In this document: piece by piece, positions 54,111 through 62,212 of the stretch
Numbering within the stretch: position 1 is the stretch's first letter
How the letters are laid out: each line of letters starts with the position of its first letter
Assembly (NCBI RefSeq): GCF_900105475.1
Contig: NZ_LT629777.1
Span: 4,402,001-4,466,000, forward strand
Source of the DNA: Pseudomonas asplenii
GTDB lineage: Bacteria > Pseudomonadota > Gammaproteobacteria > Pseudomonadales > Pseudomonadaceae
Direction: 5' to 3'
Length of the DNA: 64,000 bases
Notes under the pieces: generated by a model
What the model saw: the letters and a program-made list of their open reading frames with translations, nothing else
What the model was told of the DNA's origin: nothing
Databases searched by the model: none
Made by a program: the position numbers and the translations under genes

Positions 54111-55808
54111 ATGATTTCCAACGTGAATCGATTGACTCTGGCGGTCGGCATGGTCATCGCGACCCTGGTCGGCCAGGCGGCTGCGGCGCAGCCCGCAGCG
54201 CCTTCGGAGAACGCCACAATCAATCTGATCCGCCTGCTGGTGCAGCAGGGCGTGCTCAAGCAGGAACAGGCCGACGGCCTGATTGCGCAGGCCGAGAAGG
54301 AAGCCGTGCAGGCACGCCAGGCCAATGCCGTGGCGGCCGCCGCACCTTCGGCCACGCCGGGAGAGGTGCGGGTACAGTATGTTCCGGCGATTGTCCGCGA
54401 TCAGATTCGTGACCAGGTCAAGGCTGAAGTCATGGCGACCGCCAAGCAGGAAAACTGGGCACAACCCAACACCTTTCCGGATTGGGTCTCGCGCATCAGC
54501 TTCGACGGCGACCTGCGCGTGCGGGATGAATCGCGCTATTTCTCAGGGGGTAACGGCAACACCCTGATCGACTACGCCAAGATCAACAGCGGTTCGCCCT
54601 ATGATGTGAACCGGGACACCAACACCCAGTTCCCGCCGCTGCTCAACAGCCGTGAGGATCGCGAAAACCTGTTTCGCCTGCGCGCCCGCCTGGGCATGAA
54701 GGCGGTACTGACCCCCGAATGGACGGCCGGTGTACGCATCGGTACCGGCTCCGATAACAATCCGGTTTCGACCACCCAGACCCTGGGCGGCGGCTTTGCC
54801 AAGAAAGATATCTGGCTCGACCAGGGTTATGTCAGTTGGAAACCTTCCGAGCGCCTGACGGTGACCGGTGGGCGTTTCGCCAACCCGTTCTATTCCACCG
54901 ACATGATGTACTCCCCCGATCTGAACTTCGACGGCGTGGCGGCGGTGTTCAACCACAAACTCAACAGTGAATGGGGCCTGTTCGGTACCCTCGGGGCATT
55001 CCCGGTCGAATACACCTCGGATTCGGAAACCAGCAACGGTGTCGACAAGGCCGACAGCCAGAACAAATGGCTGATCGGCGGGCAGATCGGCGCCAACTGG
55101 CAGATCAATACCGACAACAGCCTCAAGGGTTCGGCAGCCTATTACAGCTTCAACGATATCGAGGGCAAACGCTCCAGTCCCTGCAAACCGTGGGATGGTC
55201 AACCGGGCTGCGACACCGACGGTACCCGCCTGGCTTTCATGCAACACGGCAACAGCGTGTTCCTCTTGCGCAATATCACGCCGAATCCGACCGACCCGGC
55301 CAAGACGCCACAGCCGCAATATGTCGGGCTGGCCTCGAAGTTCAACGTGCTTGACCTGAACCTGGCCTGGGACACGCAACTGCCGGAAAACTTCAAGCTG
55401 CGCAGCCAGGCCAACTTCATCCATAACCTGGCCTACGACAAGGGCGAGATGCTCAAGCGTTCCGAAGGCCAGATTGTCAACAACATCAACAGCAACGGCG
55501 AGTTCGAAAGCGGCGGCAGTGCGCTGATGATGCAGTTCACCCTCGGCAACGCCCTGGAAATGAAAAAGAAAGGCGATTGGAATCTCTATGCCGGCTACAA
55601 GTACATCCAGCCGGATGCCTTGCCTGACGGCTTCAACGACGCCTCGTATCACCTGGGTGGCACCAACGCCAAGGGTTACTTCATCGGCGGCAACTACAGC
55701 CTGGACAAGAACGTCGTCGCTTCCGCCCGCTGGCTGAGTGCCGAGGAAGTCTATGGCGACCCGTTCCAGGTCGATGTCTTCCAACTTGAGCTGAACACGC
55801 GCTTCTAA
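54111..55808 (+). CDS. Putative outer-membrane porin
   Basis: 565 residues from the ATG at 54111; AGGAG is 10 bp upstream, and a GTG six bases earlier is a possible start. It begins with a signal peptide (LTLAVGMVIATLVGQAAAA) and a coiled-coil stretch (LIRLLVQQGVLKQEQADGLIAQAEKEA). The remainder is a beta-barrel (FRLRARLGMKAVLTPEWTAGVRIG; GAFPVEYTSDSET; LNTRF at the end, with a C-terminal Phe). The family is annotated generally as putative porin. It follows the TonB gene by 39 bp, which makes it a candidate partner of the energy complex. Confidence 0.85.
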   Translation: MISNVNRLTLAVGMVIATLVGQAAAAQPAAPSENATINLIRLLVQQGVLKQEQADGLIAQAEKEAVQARQANAVAAAAPSATPGEVRVQYVPAIVRDQIRDQVKAEVMATAKQENWAQPNTFPDWVSRISFDGDLRVRDESRYFSGGNGNTLIDYAKINSGSPYDVNRDTNTQFPPLLNSREDRENLFRLRARLGMKAVLTPEWTAGVRIGTGSDNNPVSTTQTLGGGFAKKDIWLDQGYVSWKPSERLTVTGGRFANPFYSTDMMYSPDLNFDGVAAVFNHKLNSEWGLFGTLGAFPVEYTSDSETSNGVDKADSQNKWLIGGQIGANWQINTDNSLKGSAAYYSFNDIEGKRSSPCKPWDGQPGCDTDGTRLAFMQHGNSVFLLRNITPNPTDPAKTPQPQYVGLASKFNVLDLNLAWDTQLPENFKLRSQANFIHNLAYDKGEMLKRSEGQIVNNINSNGEFESGGSALMMQFTLGNALEMKKKGDWNLYAGYKYIQPDALPDGFNDASYHLGGTNAKGYFIGGNYSLDKNVVASARWLSAEEVYGDPFQVDVFQLELNTRF

Positions 55809-55826
55809 GCACTAAGGAGAACTCCC

Positions 55827-56468
55827 ATGAACCGGCGAATCCCGGCAGCGTTGTGGCTGCTGACCGTTGCTCTCTTCAGTGCCCAGGGCGCCAACGCCGA
55901 AGGCATGGAAGAGCGCCTGCGGACTCAGTTGCGCAGCACCACCCAGCAATTGCAGGCGTTGCAGAGCGAACAGGCCCAGGCCAGCGCGGCACGGATCGCC
56001 GCCGAGAACCAGGCCAAGGCGGCCCAGGCGCAGATCAGGCAGTTGACGGCCGAACTGGCCAAGGCCAAGGGCCTGAGCGAGCAGTTGGCCGGCCAGCAAG
56101 AGGCATTGCAAAGCCAGGCCCAGGCCTTCTCGGTGGCCGCCAACGAGCAGTTGGGCAAGTACAAGAAAGCCTATGACGACCTGCTGGTGATGGCCAAGGG
56201 CAAGGAGGCCGAGCGCGCCAGATTGCAAGGGCAACTGGCCGAACGTGACACACAAGTGCAGCAATGTTCAGCCAGGAATCGACAGATGTACGGGGTCGCC
56301 AAGGAGATTCTCGCCGCCTACGAAAAAATCGACGTGGCCGAGGTGATGAAGATTCGCCAGCCCTTTGCCGGCAGTGCCCGGGTCAAGTTCGAGGAAATGG
56401 CCCAGGCCTTCGGCGACGACCTGTACAAGAACCAGTTCGATGCCACCCACGCATCCCTGAATCCCTAA
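55827..56468 (+). CDS. Periplasmic coiled-coil protein, unknown function
   Basis: 213 residues. A signal peptide (ALWLLTVALFSAQGANA) is followed by a long Gln/Ala-rich coiled coil from about 25 to 145 (RTQLRSTTQQLQALQSEQAQA, QIRQLTAELAKAKGLSEQLAG). The last 60 residues are globular (AAYEKIDVAEVMKIRQPFAG). I do not recognise a family name. It lies 18 bp after the porin gene in the TPS operon, and may bridge periplasmic components. GGAGAAC is upstream of the start. Confidence 0.75.
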   Translation: MNRRIPAALWLLTVALFSAQGANAEGMEERLRTQLRSTTQQLQALQSEQAQASAARIAAENQAKAAQAQIRQLTAELAKAKGLSEQLAGQQEALQSQAQAFSVAANEQLGKYKKAYDDLLVMAKGKEAERARLQGQLAERDTQVQQCSARNRQMYGVAKEILAAYEKIDVAEVMKIRQPFAGSARVKFEEMAQAFGDDLYKNQFDATHASLNP

Positions 56469-56485
56469 GACAAGGAAGAGCTTTC

Positions 56486-56992
56486 ATGAGCGAGCAACTG
56501 ATCGAACACGTCACCCCCGATAGCCTGACCGAACTGCTGCAAGGAGCCGGCTACCGGGTCAACCACACCGACCAGAACGGTATCGTGCAACTGCTCAGCG
56601 CCAGCCAGGGCATCGGTTACGCCGTGCGTTTCGGCAACCCGGCGGTGCAAGAGGGCGGTTATGTCGATTTCACCTACAGCTGTGCCTTGCGTGTGCAGGG
56701 CGAACTGCCGGCTGGGTTGGCCGAGTTGTGGAATGTTTCGCGACGCTTTGCCCGGTTGTCGGTGCAGGGCGAGTTTCTGGTGATGGAAATGGATGTGGTG
56801 GTCGCCGCGGGTGTCAGCGTCAACTACCTGCGTGCGAACCTGGAACTGTGGGATCGGTTGCTGCAGGAGTTCATCGTCTACTTGCGCGAATACAGCCAGC
56901 AGGCCGCTCAGTTGCAGGCGAATGCTCAGGCTCAGGCTCAGGCTGCGGCTGCGGCCGAGCCGGTGGCCCACGAGGAGGAGACGAACCCGTGA
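56486..56992 (+). CDS. YbjN-domain protein
   Basis: 168 residues from the ATG at 56486 with AAGGAAGAG upstream. The YbjN fold is seen in LLQGAGYRVNHTD and the central VDFTYSCALRVQGEL, AELWNVSRRFARLSVQGEFLVMEMDVVVAAGVS (given in parts, residues 55-115). A low-complexity Gln/Ala tail follows. YbjN resembles type III secretion chaperone-like folds, so it could be a cytoplasmic helper of the cluster. The stop overlaps the next start by 3 bp. Confidence 0.8.
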   Translation: MSEQLIEHVTPDSLTELLQGAGYRVNHTDQNGIVQLLSASQGIGYAVRFGNPAVQEGGYVDFTYSCALRVQGELPAGLAELWNVSRRFARLSVQGEFLVMEMDVVVAAGVSVNYLRANLELWDRLLQEFIVYLREYSQQAAQLQANAQAQAQAAAAAEPVAHEEETNP

Positions 56993-57939
56993 AGAAAGGC
57001 AATCTGCTGGCCGGTGCGGGTGCGCTGGCCGTGCTGGTCGGGGCTGTTGCGCTGGCCATGCGTCCGGGCAATGATCCGGTGGCGGCGGTGCAGCCGGCAC
57101 CGGCTGTGGTCTCTGCGACGAGCGAGCCGGCGCTCGCCCGGTTGGGTAACCAGCAGGTCGCGCCGCAGGAGTTGAAGGCGCTGTTCGCGGCCTTGCCAGC
57201 GGAGTCACGTGAGCAATTGCGCGCCAACCGCAGCGCCCTGGAGAGCTGGATTCGCACCCGCCTGGCGGAGAAAGCCGTGCTCGAACAGGCCGAGGCCCAA
57301 GGCTGGCGCCAGCGTCCGGAAATCGAGCAGCAGACTCGCGCGGCAACCGAACAGATCATCTTTCGCAACTACCTGGCATCGGTCAGCCAGGTGCCAGCGG
57401 AGTATCCGAGTGCCGAGGAGTTGCAGCAGGCCTACGACAACGGCAAGTCGGCGTGGCAAACACCGCCATTGTATCGGGTCAGTCAAATCTTCCTCGCGGT
57501 GCCCGACCCGCAATCGCTGGAAAGCGTGCGTAAGCAGGCCGTGGAACTGAGCCGCAAGGCCCAGGCCACACCCGGCGAGTTCGCCGCATTGGCGACCCAG
57601 TACTCCCAGGACCGCGACACTGCCAAGCGCGGCGGTGATACCGGGCTGCAACCGCTGCAGCAATGGCTACCGGAAGTCCGTGGGGCGCTGTCGCGGCTGA
57701 AGGTCGGCGCGGTGGCGGATCCGGTGCAGAGCGCGGCGGGCTTCCATATCGTCAAGCTCACCGAGCTGCAGCCGTCGCGTACCGCCACCCTCGACGAGTT
57801 GCGCGACCGCCTGCGTGACGCGCTACGGGCCCAGCGCCAGGAGCAGATCGCCAAGGCCTATCTGGAGGGCATGTTCAATACTGCAACCTTGAGCATCGAT
57901 GGTGCAGTTCTCAACCAGGTGCTGGAAGAAAAACGCTGA
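56989..57939 (+). CDS. PpiC-type peptidyl-prolyl cis-trans isomerase, membrane-anchored or periplasmic
   Basis: 316 residues from a GTG overlapping the YbjN stop. An N-terminal hydrophobic segment (LLAGAGALAVLVGAVALAM) anchors or exports it. A SurA-N-like helical region is followed by the parvulin domain at about 160-262 (YRVSQIFLAVPDPQSLE, FAALATQYSQDRDTAKRGGD, GFHIVKLTEL). Enzymes like this fold exported proteins in the periplasm. In this operon it most likely helps TpsA, TpsB or the porin fold. Confidence 0.9.
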   Translation: MKKGNLLAGAGALAVLVGAVALAMRPGNDPVAAVQPAPAVVSATSEPALARLGNQQVAPQELKALFAALPAESREQLRANRSALESWIRTRLAEKAVLEQAEAQGWRQRPEIEQQTRAATEQIIFRNYLASVSQVPAEYPSAEELQQAYDNGKSAWQTPPLYRVSQIFLAVPDPQSLESVRKQAVELSRKAQATPGEFAALATQYSQDRDTAKRGGDTGLQPLQQWLPEVRGALSRLKVGAVADPVQSAAGFHIVKLTELQPSRTATLDELRDRLRDALRAQRQEQIAKAYLEGMFNTATLSIDGAVLNQVLEEKR

Positions 57940-57994
57940 CGGAACACTTGCCATTGGATGGTTGGGCGCCGTAAGGCGCCGACAGGGAGTCTGA

Positions 57995-58981
57995 ATGATG
58001 TCGTTGAATGAATCCGCCCAGCGTTCGGGCGACAGGGAGTACCAGGGGCCGGGCGAGACGCCGGGGGCGTGGCTGGCACTGGCCGAACGGATCGAGCCGG
58101 AAACGGCGCAGTTCTTTCTCGCCAGCGCCCGCTGCGGCTGTTTCATGCAGGCCGCTCGCAGCCTGAATATCAAATCGACCCAATTACGCAAGCAACTGGC
58201 GTTGCTCGAAGACCAGCTCAATTGTCTCTTGTTCATCTACCAGGGCAGTGCCTTGACCCTCAGCCGCGAGGGTCAGCAGTTGCAGGCACAACTGATCGCC
58301 CTGGTCCATGAGCGGCGTCTGCCGGTCATCGAGCAGCCGCGGGTTCGCCTGGCAATTGCCGAGTCGATCCTGCACGACATCCTCGGCCGTGACCTGATCG
58401 CCTTGCTGCGTCGGAATGCCAGCGTACGCCTGGAAATCATCCCGGTGGACAGCACCCTGTCGTTGCAGGCCTTGAGTGCCGAAGTGGTGGTCTGGCTGTC
58501 GGACGGCGATTCACCGCTGCCGGGACCAGGCTTTGACATCACCACGCCGCAGGCCCTGGCGCGGTTGGATTACCTGCCGCACATCGCCAAGCGTTACTCA
58601 CGGGTGGCGGTGCGCCCGGATTCACGGGAGGACCTGGAGGACTACATGCTGGTGCAGTGGCAGCAGGATCGCCGGATCGAGGGTTTTCAACCGTGGAACA
58701 ACGTGGTGGATCAGCGGCTGGCCGGGGTGGTGCAGGTGCATTCCTACGAGCTGATGCTGGAGATGATCCGTTGCGGTGCCTGCATCGGCCTGCTGCCGCG
58801 CTACATCACCCGTTTCGATCGTGGCCTGGCGGCGTTACCCGGTTTGTTCGACGACCCGATGCAGCGACGTGCCTGGCTGGCGACTCAACGGGGGGCAGAG
58901 GGCAGGGAAGAGGTGCAGGTGATCGTCGAGCTGATTCTGCACACCTTCCGGGAGCGGCGGGAATGGTTTGAATCGTTATAG
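57995..58981 (+). CDS. LysR-type regulator at the end of the TPS cluster
   Basis: 328 residues with AGGGAG before the ATG. A roughly 35-residue N-terminal extension (MSLNESAQRSGDREYQGPGE) precedes the helix-turn-helix (AQFFLASARCGCFMQAARSL, NIKSTQLRKQLALLEDQL). The effector domain is recognisable (VRLAIAESILHDILGRDLI; CGACIGLLPRYITRFDRGL). It is 55 bp after the PpiC gene on the same strand. It may regulate the cluster. A LysR-type gene also ends the equivalent P. aeruginosa cluster, as I recall it. Confidence 0.8.
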   Translation: MMSLNESAQRSGDREYQGPGETPGAWLALAERIEPETAQFFLASARCGCFMQAARSLNIKSTQLRKQLALLEDQLNCLLFIYQGSALTLSREGQQLQAQLIALVHERRLPVIEQPRVRLAIAESILHDILGRDLIALLRRNASVRLEIIPVDSTLSLQALSAEVVVWLSDGDSPLPGPGFDITTPQALARLDYLPHIAKRYSRVAVRPDSREDLEDYMLVQWQQDRRIEGFQPWNNVVDQRLAGVVQVHSYELMLEMIRCGACIGLLPRYITRFDRGLAALPGLFDDPMQRRAWLATQRGAEGREEVQVIVELILHTFRERREWFESL

Positions 58982-59020
58982 ACTGGGCGACCTGGTCATT
59001 TTTCATGGATTAAAAAGACG

Positions 59021-59530
59021 ATGCCCGCCGATACCCCCGCCATTGTTATCGAACGTTTTCGCGAAGCGCACATCGACGGTATCACCGCGCTGTACAACGA
59101 GCCCGCGGTCTGTCGCCAGGTCCTGCAGATGCCGTTTCAGTCTGCCGAGGTGTGGCGCCAGCGGTTGCAGCAGAACCAGGGCAATGAGCGGCAACTGTCG
59201 CTGGTGGCGCTGCACCAGGGCATGGTGATCGGCAGTTGCTCGCTGGAGCAGTATGCGCGGGTGCGCCGCAGCCATGCCGGGAGTATCGGCATGGGCGTGG
59301 CGACGGCCTGGCAGGGCAAGGGCATCGGTTCGCAACTGCTGGCAGCGGTGCTGGAAGTGGCGGATAACTGGATGAACCTGCAACGGGTCGAGTTGAGTGT
59401 CTACGTCGACAACCAGGCGGCCCAGGCCTTGTACCGCAAGTTCGGTTTCGAGGAGGAGGGCGTGATGCGCAAGTATGCGATTCGCGATGGGGTGCTGACC
59501 GATACGCTGAACATGGCGCGGCTTCGCTAG
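59021..59530 (+). CDS. GNAT-family N-acetyltransferase
   Basis: 169 residues, normal for GNAT. The acetyl-CoA pyrophosphate loop is visible in GMGVATAWQGKGIGSQLL (Q/RxxGxG/A form), and the C-terminal NLQRVELSVYVDNQAAQALYRKFGFEEEGVMRKYAI is typical of the RimJ-like amine acetyltransferases (given in parts, 128-162). Cytoplasmic. Substrate unknown. The ribosome site is weak. It starts 39 bp after the LysR gene but is probably unrelated to the secretion system. Confidence 0.88.
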   Translation: MPADTPAIVIERFREAHIDGITALYNEPAVCRQVLQMPFQSAEVWRQRLQQNQGNERQLSLVALHQGMVIGSCSLEQYARVRRSHAGSIGMGVATAWQGKGIGSQLLAAVLEVADNWMNLQRVELSVYVDNQAAQALYRKFGFEEEGVMRKYAIRDGVLTDTLNMARLR

Positions 59531-59545
59531 GCGTTGGCTTTTTCG

Positions 59546-59640
59546 ACTACAGGAGCTGGCTTGCTGGCAATCGCGGCGTATCAATGGGCGAAGAGGTCGA
59601 CTGATCGATCGCAATCGCCAGCAAGCCGGCTCCCACAGGT
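59546..59640. repeat. REP element pair
   Basis: GGAGCTGGCTTGCTGGCAATCGC is repeated in inverted form as GCAATCGCCAGCAAGCCGGCTCC (each just over 20 bases; see positions 59551-59573 and 59608-59633), a common Pseudomonas REP palindrome arrangement. Confidence 0.85.
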
Positions 59641-59644
59641 ATGG

Positions 59645-59732
59645 AGTGCCCCCCAGAAGTTGGACACTAAGCTGGACTGCCCCCGAGAAGTTGGACACTC
59701 AGCTGAAACTGCCCAACTTTTAGGGGCAGTCC
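59645..59732. mobile_element. Terminal fragments of an IS3-like insertion sequence
   Basis: Two direct copies of TGCCCCC.AGAAGTTGGACACT (59646-59669 and 59677-59700) are followed by an inverted piece (AACTTTTAGGGGCAGTCC). This TGCCCCC..GTTGGACA form is the typical terminal inverted repeat of IS3-group elements. No transposase remains between them. Confidence 0.7.
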
Positions 59733-59761
59733 GGGTGCGATGTCAATCAGGGCGCTGTGCA

Positions 59762-60028
59762 TCAGTTATTGAAGTTGCAGGCATCTGACAACTTGCGATA
59801 ACTGACATCCTCGATCTTCCCGGCCGTGTCGACGAACTTCATGTCGGCGTTGATCACCTTGCACTGGTCGGTGGGCTGCTCGGTCATCGAGATGAGTTTG
59901 TCGATATTCAGTGGCATGCCGTAATGATATGGCACGGCCTGGGTCGTGGCAGGTGTGCTGGCCTGAGCCACTCCGGCAACAGCACTCAGGGCCAGGGCGG
60001 CGGTGATCAGCAAGGGGCACAGTTTCAT
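59762..60028 (-). CDS. DUF2790 small exported protein
   Basis: 88 residues from the ATG at 60026-60028 with GGAG 8 bp upstream. Signal peptide (CPLLITAALALSAVAGVAQA), then the DUF2790 core: YHYGMPLNIDKLIS, CKVINADMKFVDTAGKIEDVSYRKLSDACN (in parts, 45-86). Two Cys could form a disulfide in the periplasm. The family is abundant in Pseudomonas and lacks an assigned function. About 310 bp upstream to the next gene contain no other clear feature. Confidence 0.9.
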   Translation of the reverse strand: MKLCPLLITAALALSAVAGVAQASTPATTQAVPYHYGMPLNIDKLISMTEQPTDQCKVINADMKFVDTAGKIEDVSYRKLSDACNFNN

Positions 60029-60340
60029 GATATTTCTCCGAATCAGACTGGGGTTTCGCTCAACGATCAAGGCGTTGAGTCTGCCGCGCAGGGCGGCAGA
60101 AAGAGTCTGTGCGGGCGCGGTTGGCTGCATTTTCCATGGGGGCGATTAACATTGAATTAAGTGCAAAGCTTTTTATTAGGCAGCTAACAAAATATTCATG
60201 TCGCGATCTGATCGTGCACTGAAGCATTCATTCGAAAGGTAGTGTCAAAAACACATCGCTCGCTGCTAGAATTCTCCGCCGACTGTCGAGAGGGTCAAAA
60301 AAACGACAGCGGTTGCCACTTTTAACTGGGGAGAATCAGC

Positions 60341-60427
60341 ATGGCTAAAGGATTTGCACTGTACTTGGCGGGCATGGCTGTGGTTCTGCTGGTGTTCGCC
60401 TTGGTGCTGGCGACGCTGCTTCGGTAG
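60341..60427 (+). CDS. Very small single-pass membrane protein (28 residues)
   Basis: ATG at 60341 with GGGGAG eight bases upstream. The product has the order MAKGF, then a 22-residue hydrophobic helix (ALYLAGMAVVLLVFALVLAT) and a final LLR. The strong ribosome site and helix, with a positively charged residue at each end, suggest a genuine small protein. Unknown function; no partner obvious. A chance hydrophobic frame cannot be fully excluded. Confidence 0.6.
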   Translation: MAKGFALYLAGMAVVLLVFALVLATLLR

Positions 60428-60460
60428 TCCGAAGCAGGTTCATTCAACTTCATCGCCGCC

Positions 60461-60910
60461 TCAGCGCTGGGCACTCAGCGGGCGTACGCCGACCGGGAAC
60501 AACTGGTCCGTCAGCTCCTTGAGCTTGTTCTCGGCACTGATGAACTTGTCCATGCGGAACGAACCGCGCCTGGAGTTATAGGTTGCCGAGCCGACTTCCC
60601 GGCCATTCTGGTAGACCTTGATCTCCACCTCTGACAAATACATCGCCATGTCCCAGCTCCAGCGCCCCAAGAGGGTGCTGCTCAGCGGGCAGTTCTGTGG
60701 GTTGCTCACACTGGGCAATACTTGCACGGTAAAACCCTTGCCTTTCAGCGCATTGCCATAGGCTTCGGTAAATGACTCACGCACGCCATCAGCCGGAATC
60801 ACACAGATCAGGGCGGCGGGGTTGGCGGCGAAATCGACCGGGGTGACCTGCTGCTTGATACTGCAGCCGGTGATCAGGGAAACGAGACAGAGCAAAAGCA
60901 CAGAACGCAT
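60461..60910 (-). CDS. Small lipoprotein of the Sbal_3080 type
   Basis: 149 residues from the ATG at 60908-60910; an ATG four codons upstream is an alternative. The lipobox LITGC comes right after a short hydrophobic signal, so the mature protein begins with lipid-modified Cys16. The body has VCVIPADGVRESFTE-like and SRRGSFRMDKFISAENKLKEL segments that match my memory of the Sbal_3080 lipoprotein family. Envelope-located; function unknown. Confidence 0.75.
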   Translation of the reverse strand: MRSVLLLCLVSLITGCSIKQQVTPVDFAANPAALICVIPADGVRESFTEAYGNALKGKGFTVQVLPSVSNPQNCPLSSTLLGRWSWDMAMYLSEVEIKVYQNGREVGSATYNSRRGSFRMDKFISAENKLKELTDQLFPVGVRPLSAQR

Positions 60911-61015
60911 GGTGACATCCATGTAGGCCGAGGGGCGGTGGAAAGAGGGCGGTATGCTAGCTGTTTGCCTTGATGGGGCAAAGCAAAAGCCGGTGGGCTG
61001 CACCCGGTTTTACAT

Positions 61016-61062
61016 TGGATCTGCTGGCCCCTTCGCTGGCAAGCCCTGCTCCTGCAAGGTGA
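61016..61062. repeat. REP-like fragment
   Basis: CTTCGCTGGCAAGCCCTGCTCCTGCA resembles one arm of the Pseudomonas REP repeat (core 61032-61056). It lies in the 400-bp gap between the lipoprotein and the ABC transporter genes, which holds no further gene. Confidence 0.55.
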
Positions 61063-61270
61063 TGTCGCCCACGAGTTCGCGTGCACCGCATTGGGTCCCC
61101 AGCACCCACCCCGCGTTGCCTTCTGTAGCACTCTTTTCTAGCCACGGCTCGTAACAGGTTCCCCTCGAAAAACCTATCTATCTGATTTCTCGGATTTTTA
61201 CCGAGCTGATTCGCACCCGCGCTTTCCTGTGGCACACTTTCTGCTATTTATTCCGTTGTTACATACCATC

Positions 61271-61286
61271 TTCCGCTATAGCGGAA
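61271..61286. promoter_or_regulatory. 16-bp palindromic operator upstream of the ABC transporter
   Basis: TTCCGCTATAGCGGAA is a perfect palindrome 24 bp before the substrate-binding-protein start. A partial copy (ATTCCG) lies at about 61249. IclR- or GntR-type regulators often bind palindromes of this kind; no regulator gene is in the window. Confidence 0.6.
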
Positions 61287-61310
61287 TACACATCATCGGA
61301 GTACAACGTC

Positions 61311-62159
61311 ATGCAACGCGTACCTTCCTTGTTCAAAGCCTGCGCCTTCATCCTGGCTACCACCACAATGCTGGCCGCGACCGCCCAGGCCGCTGACGGC
61401 AAGCTCGACAGCGTGCTCAAACGCGGTCACCTGATCGTCGGCACCGGCAGCACCAATGCGCCTTGGCACTTCCAGGGCGCGGACGGCAAGTTGCAGGGTT
61501 TCGATATCGACATCGGCGGCATGATTGCCAAGGGCCTGTTCAACGATCCGAGCAAGGTCGAATACGTCGTGCAGTCCTCCGACGCACGGATTCCCAACCT
61601 GCTGACCGACAAGGTCGACATCAGTTGCCAATTCATCACCGTGACCGCCAGCCGCGCCCAGCAGGTGGCCTTCACCCTGCCGTACTACCGCGAAGGCGTC
61701 GGCCTGCTGTTGCCGAACAACAGCAAGTACAAGGAAATCGACGACCTCAAGGCTGCCGGTGACAAGGTCACCGTGGCCGTTCTGCAGAACGTCTACGCCG
61801 AGGAACTGGTGCACCAGGCGCTGCCCCAGGCCAAGGTCGACCAGTACGACAGCGTCGACCTGATGTACCAGGCGGTGAACTCGGGGCGCGCCGATGCCGC
61901 CGCCACCGATCAGTCCTCGGTCAAGTACCTGATGGTGCAGAACCCCGGTCGCTATCGCAGCCCGGCCTATGCGTGGAGCCCGCAAACCTATGCCTGTGCG
62001 GTCAAGCGTGGCGACCAGGACTGGCTGAACTTCGTCAACACCGTCCTGCATGAGTCGATGACCGGCGTCGAGTTCCCGACCTACGCGGCTTCCTTCAAGA
62101 AGTGGTTCGGTGTCGACCTGCCGACCCCGCAAATCGGTTTCCCCGTCGAATTCAAGTGA
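61311..62159 (+). CDS. Polar amino acid ABC transporter, periplasmic substrate-binding protein
   Basis: 282 residues with a signal peptide (FILATTTMLAATAQAADG). Family 3 solute-binding motifs are in order: LKRGHLIVGTGSTNAPWHF, LQGFDIDIGGMIAKGLF, DARIPNLLTDKVDISC and NSGRADAAATDQSSVKYL. The protein binds an amino acid or related small polar molecule in the periplasm; the ligand cannot be told from sequence. It is the first gene of a four-gene ABC cluster. A palindrome lies just upstream. Confidence 0.92.
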   Translation: MQRVPSLFKACAFILATTTMLAATAQAADGKLDSVLKRGHLIVGTGSTNAPWHFQGADGKLQGFDIDIGGMIAKGLFNDPSKVEYVVQSSDARIPNLLTDKVDISCQFITVTASRAQQVAFTLPYYREGVGLLLPNNSKYKEIDDLKAAGDKVTVAVLQNVYAEELVHQALPQAKVDQYDSVDLMYQAVNSGRADAAATDQSSVKYLMVQNPGRYRSPAYAWSPQTYACAVKRGDQDWLNFVNTVLHESMTGVEFPTYAASFKKWFGVDLPTPQIGFPVEFK

Positions 62160-62212
62160 TCCCTCCAGGGCCGGGCGCCGCGGCTGGCGCCCTGTCGAAG
62201 GTACTGTGAACC

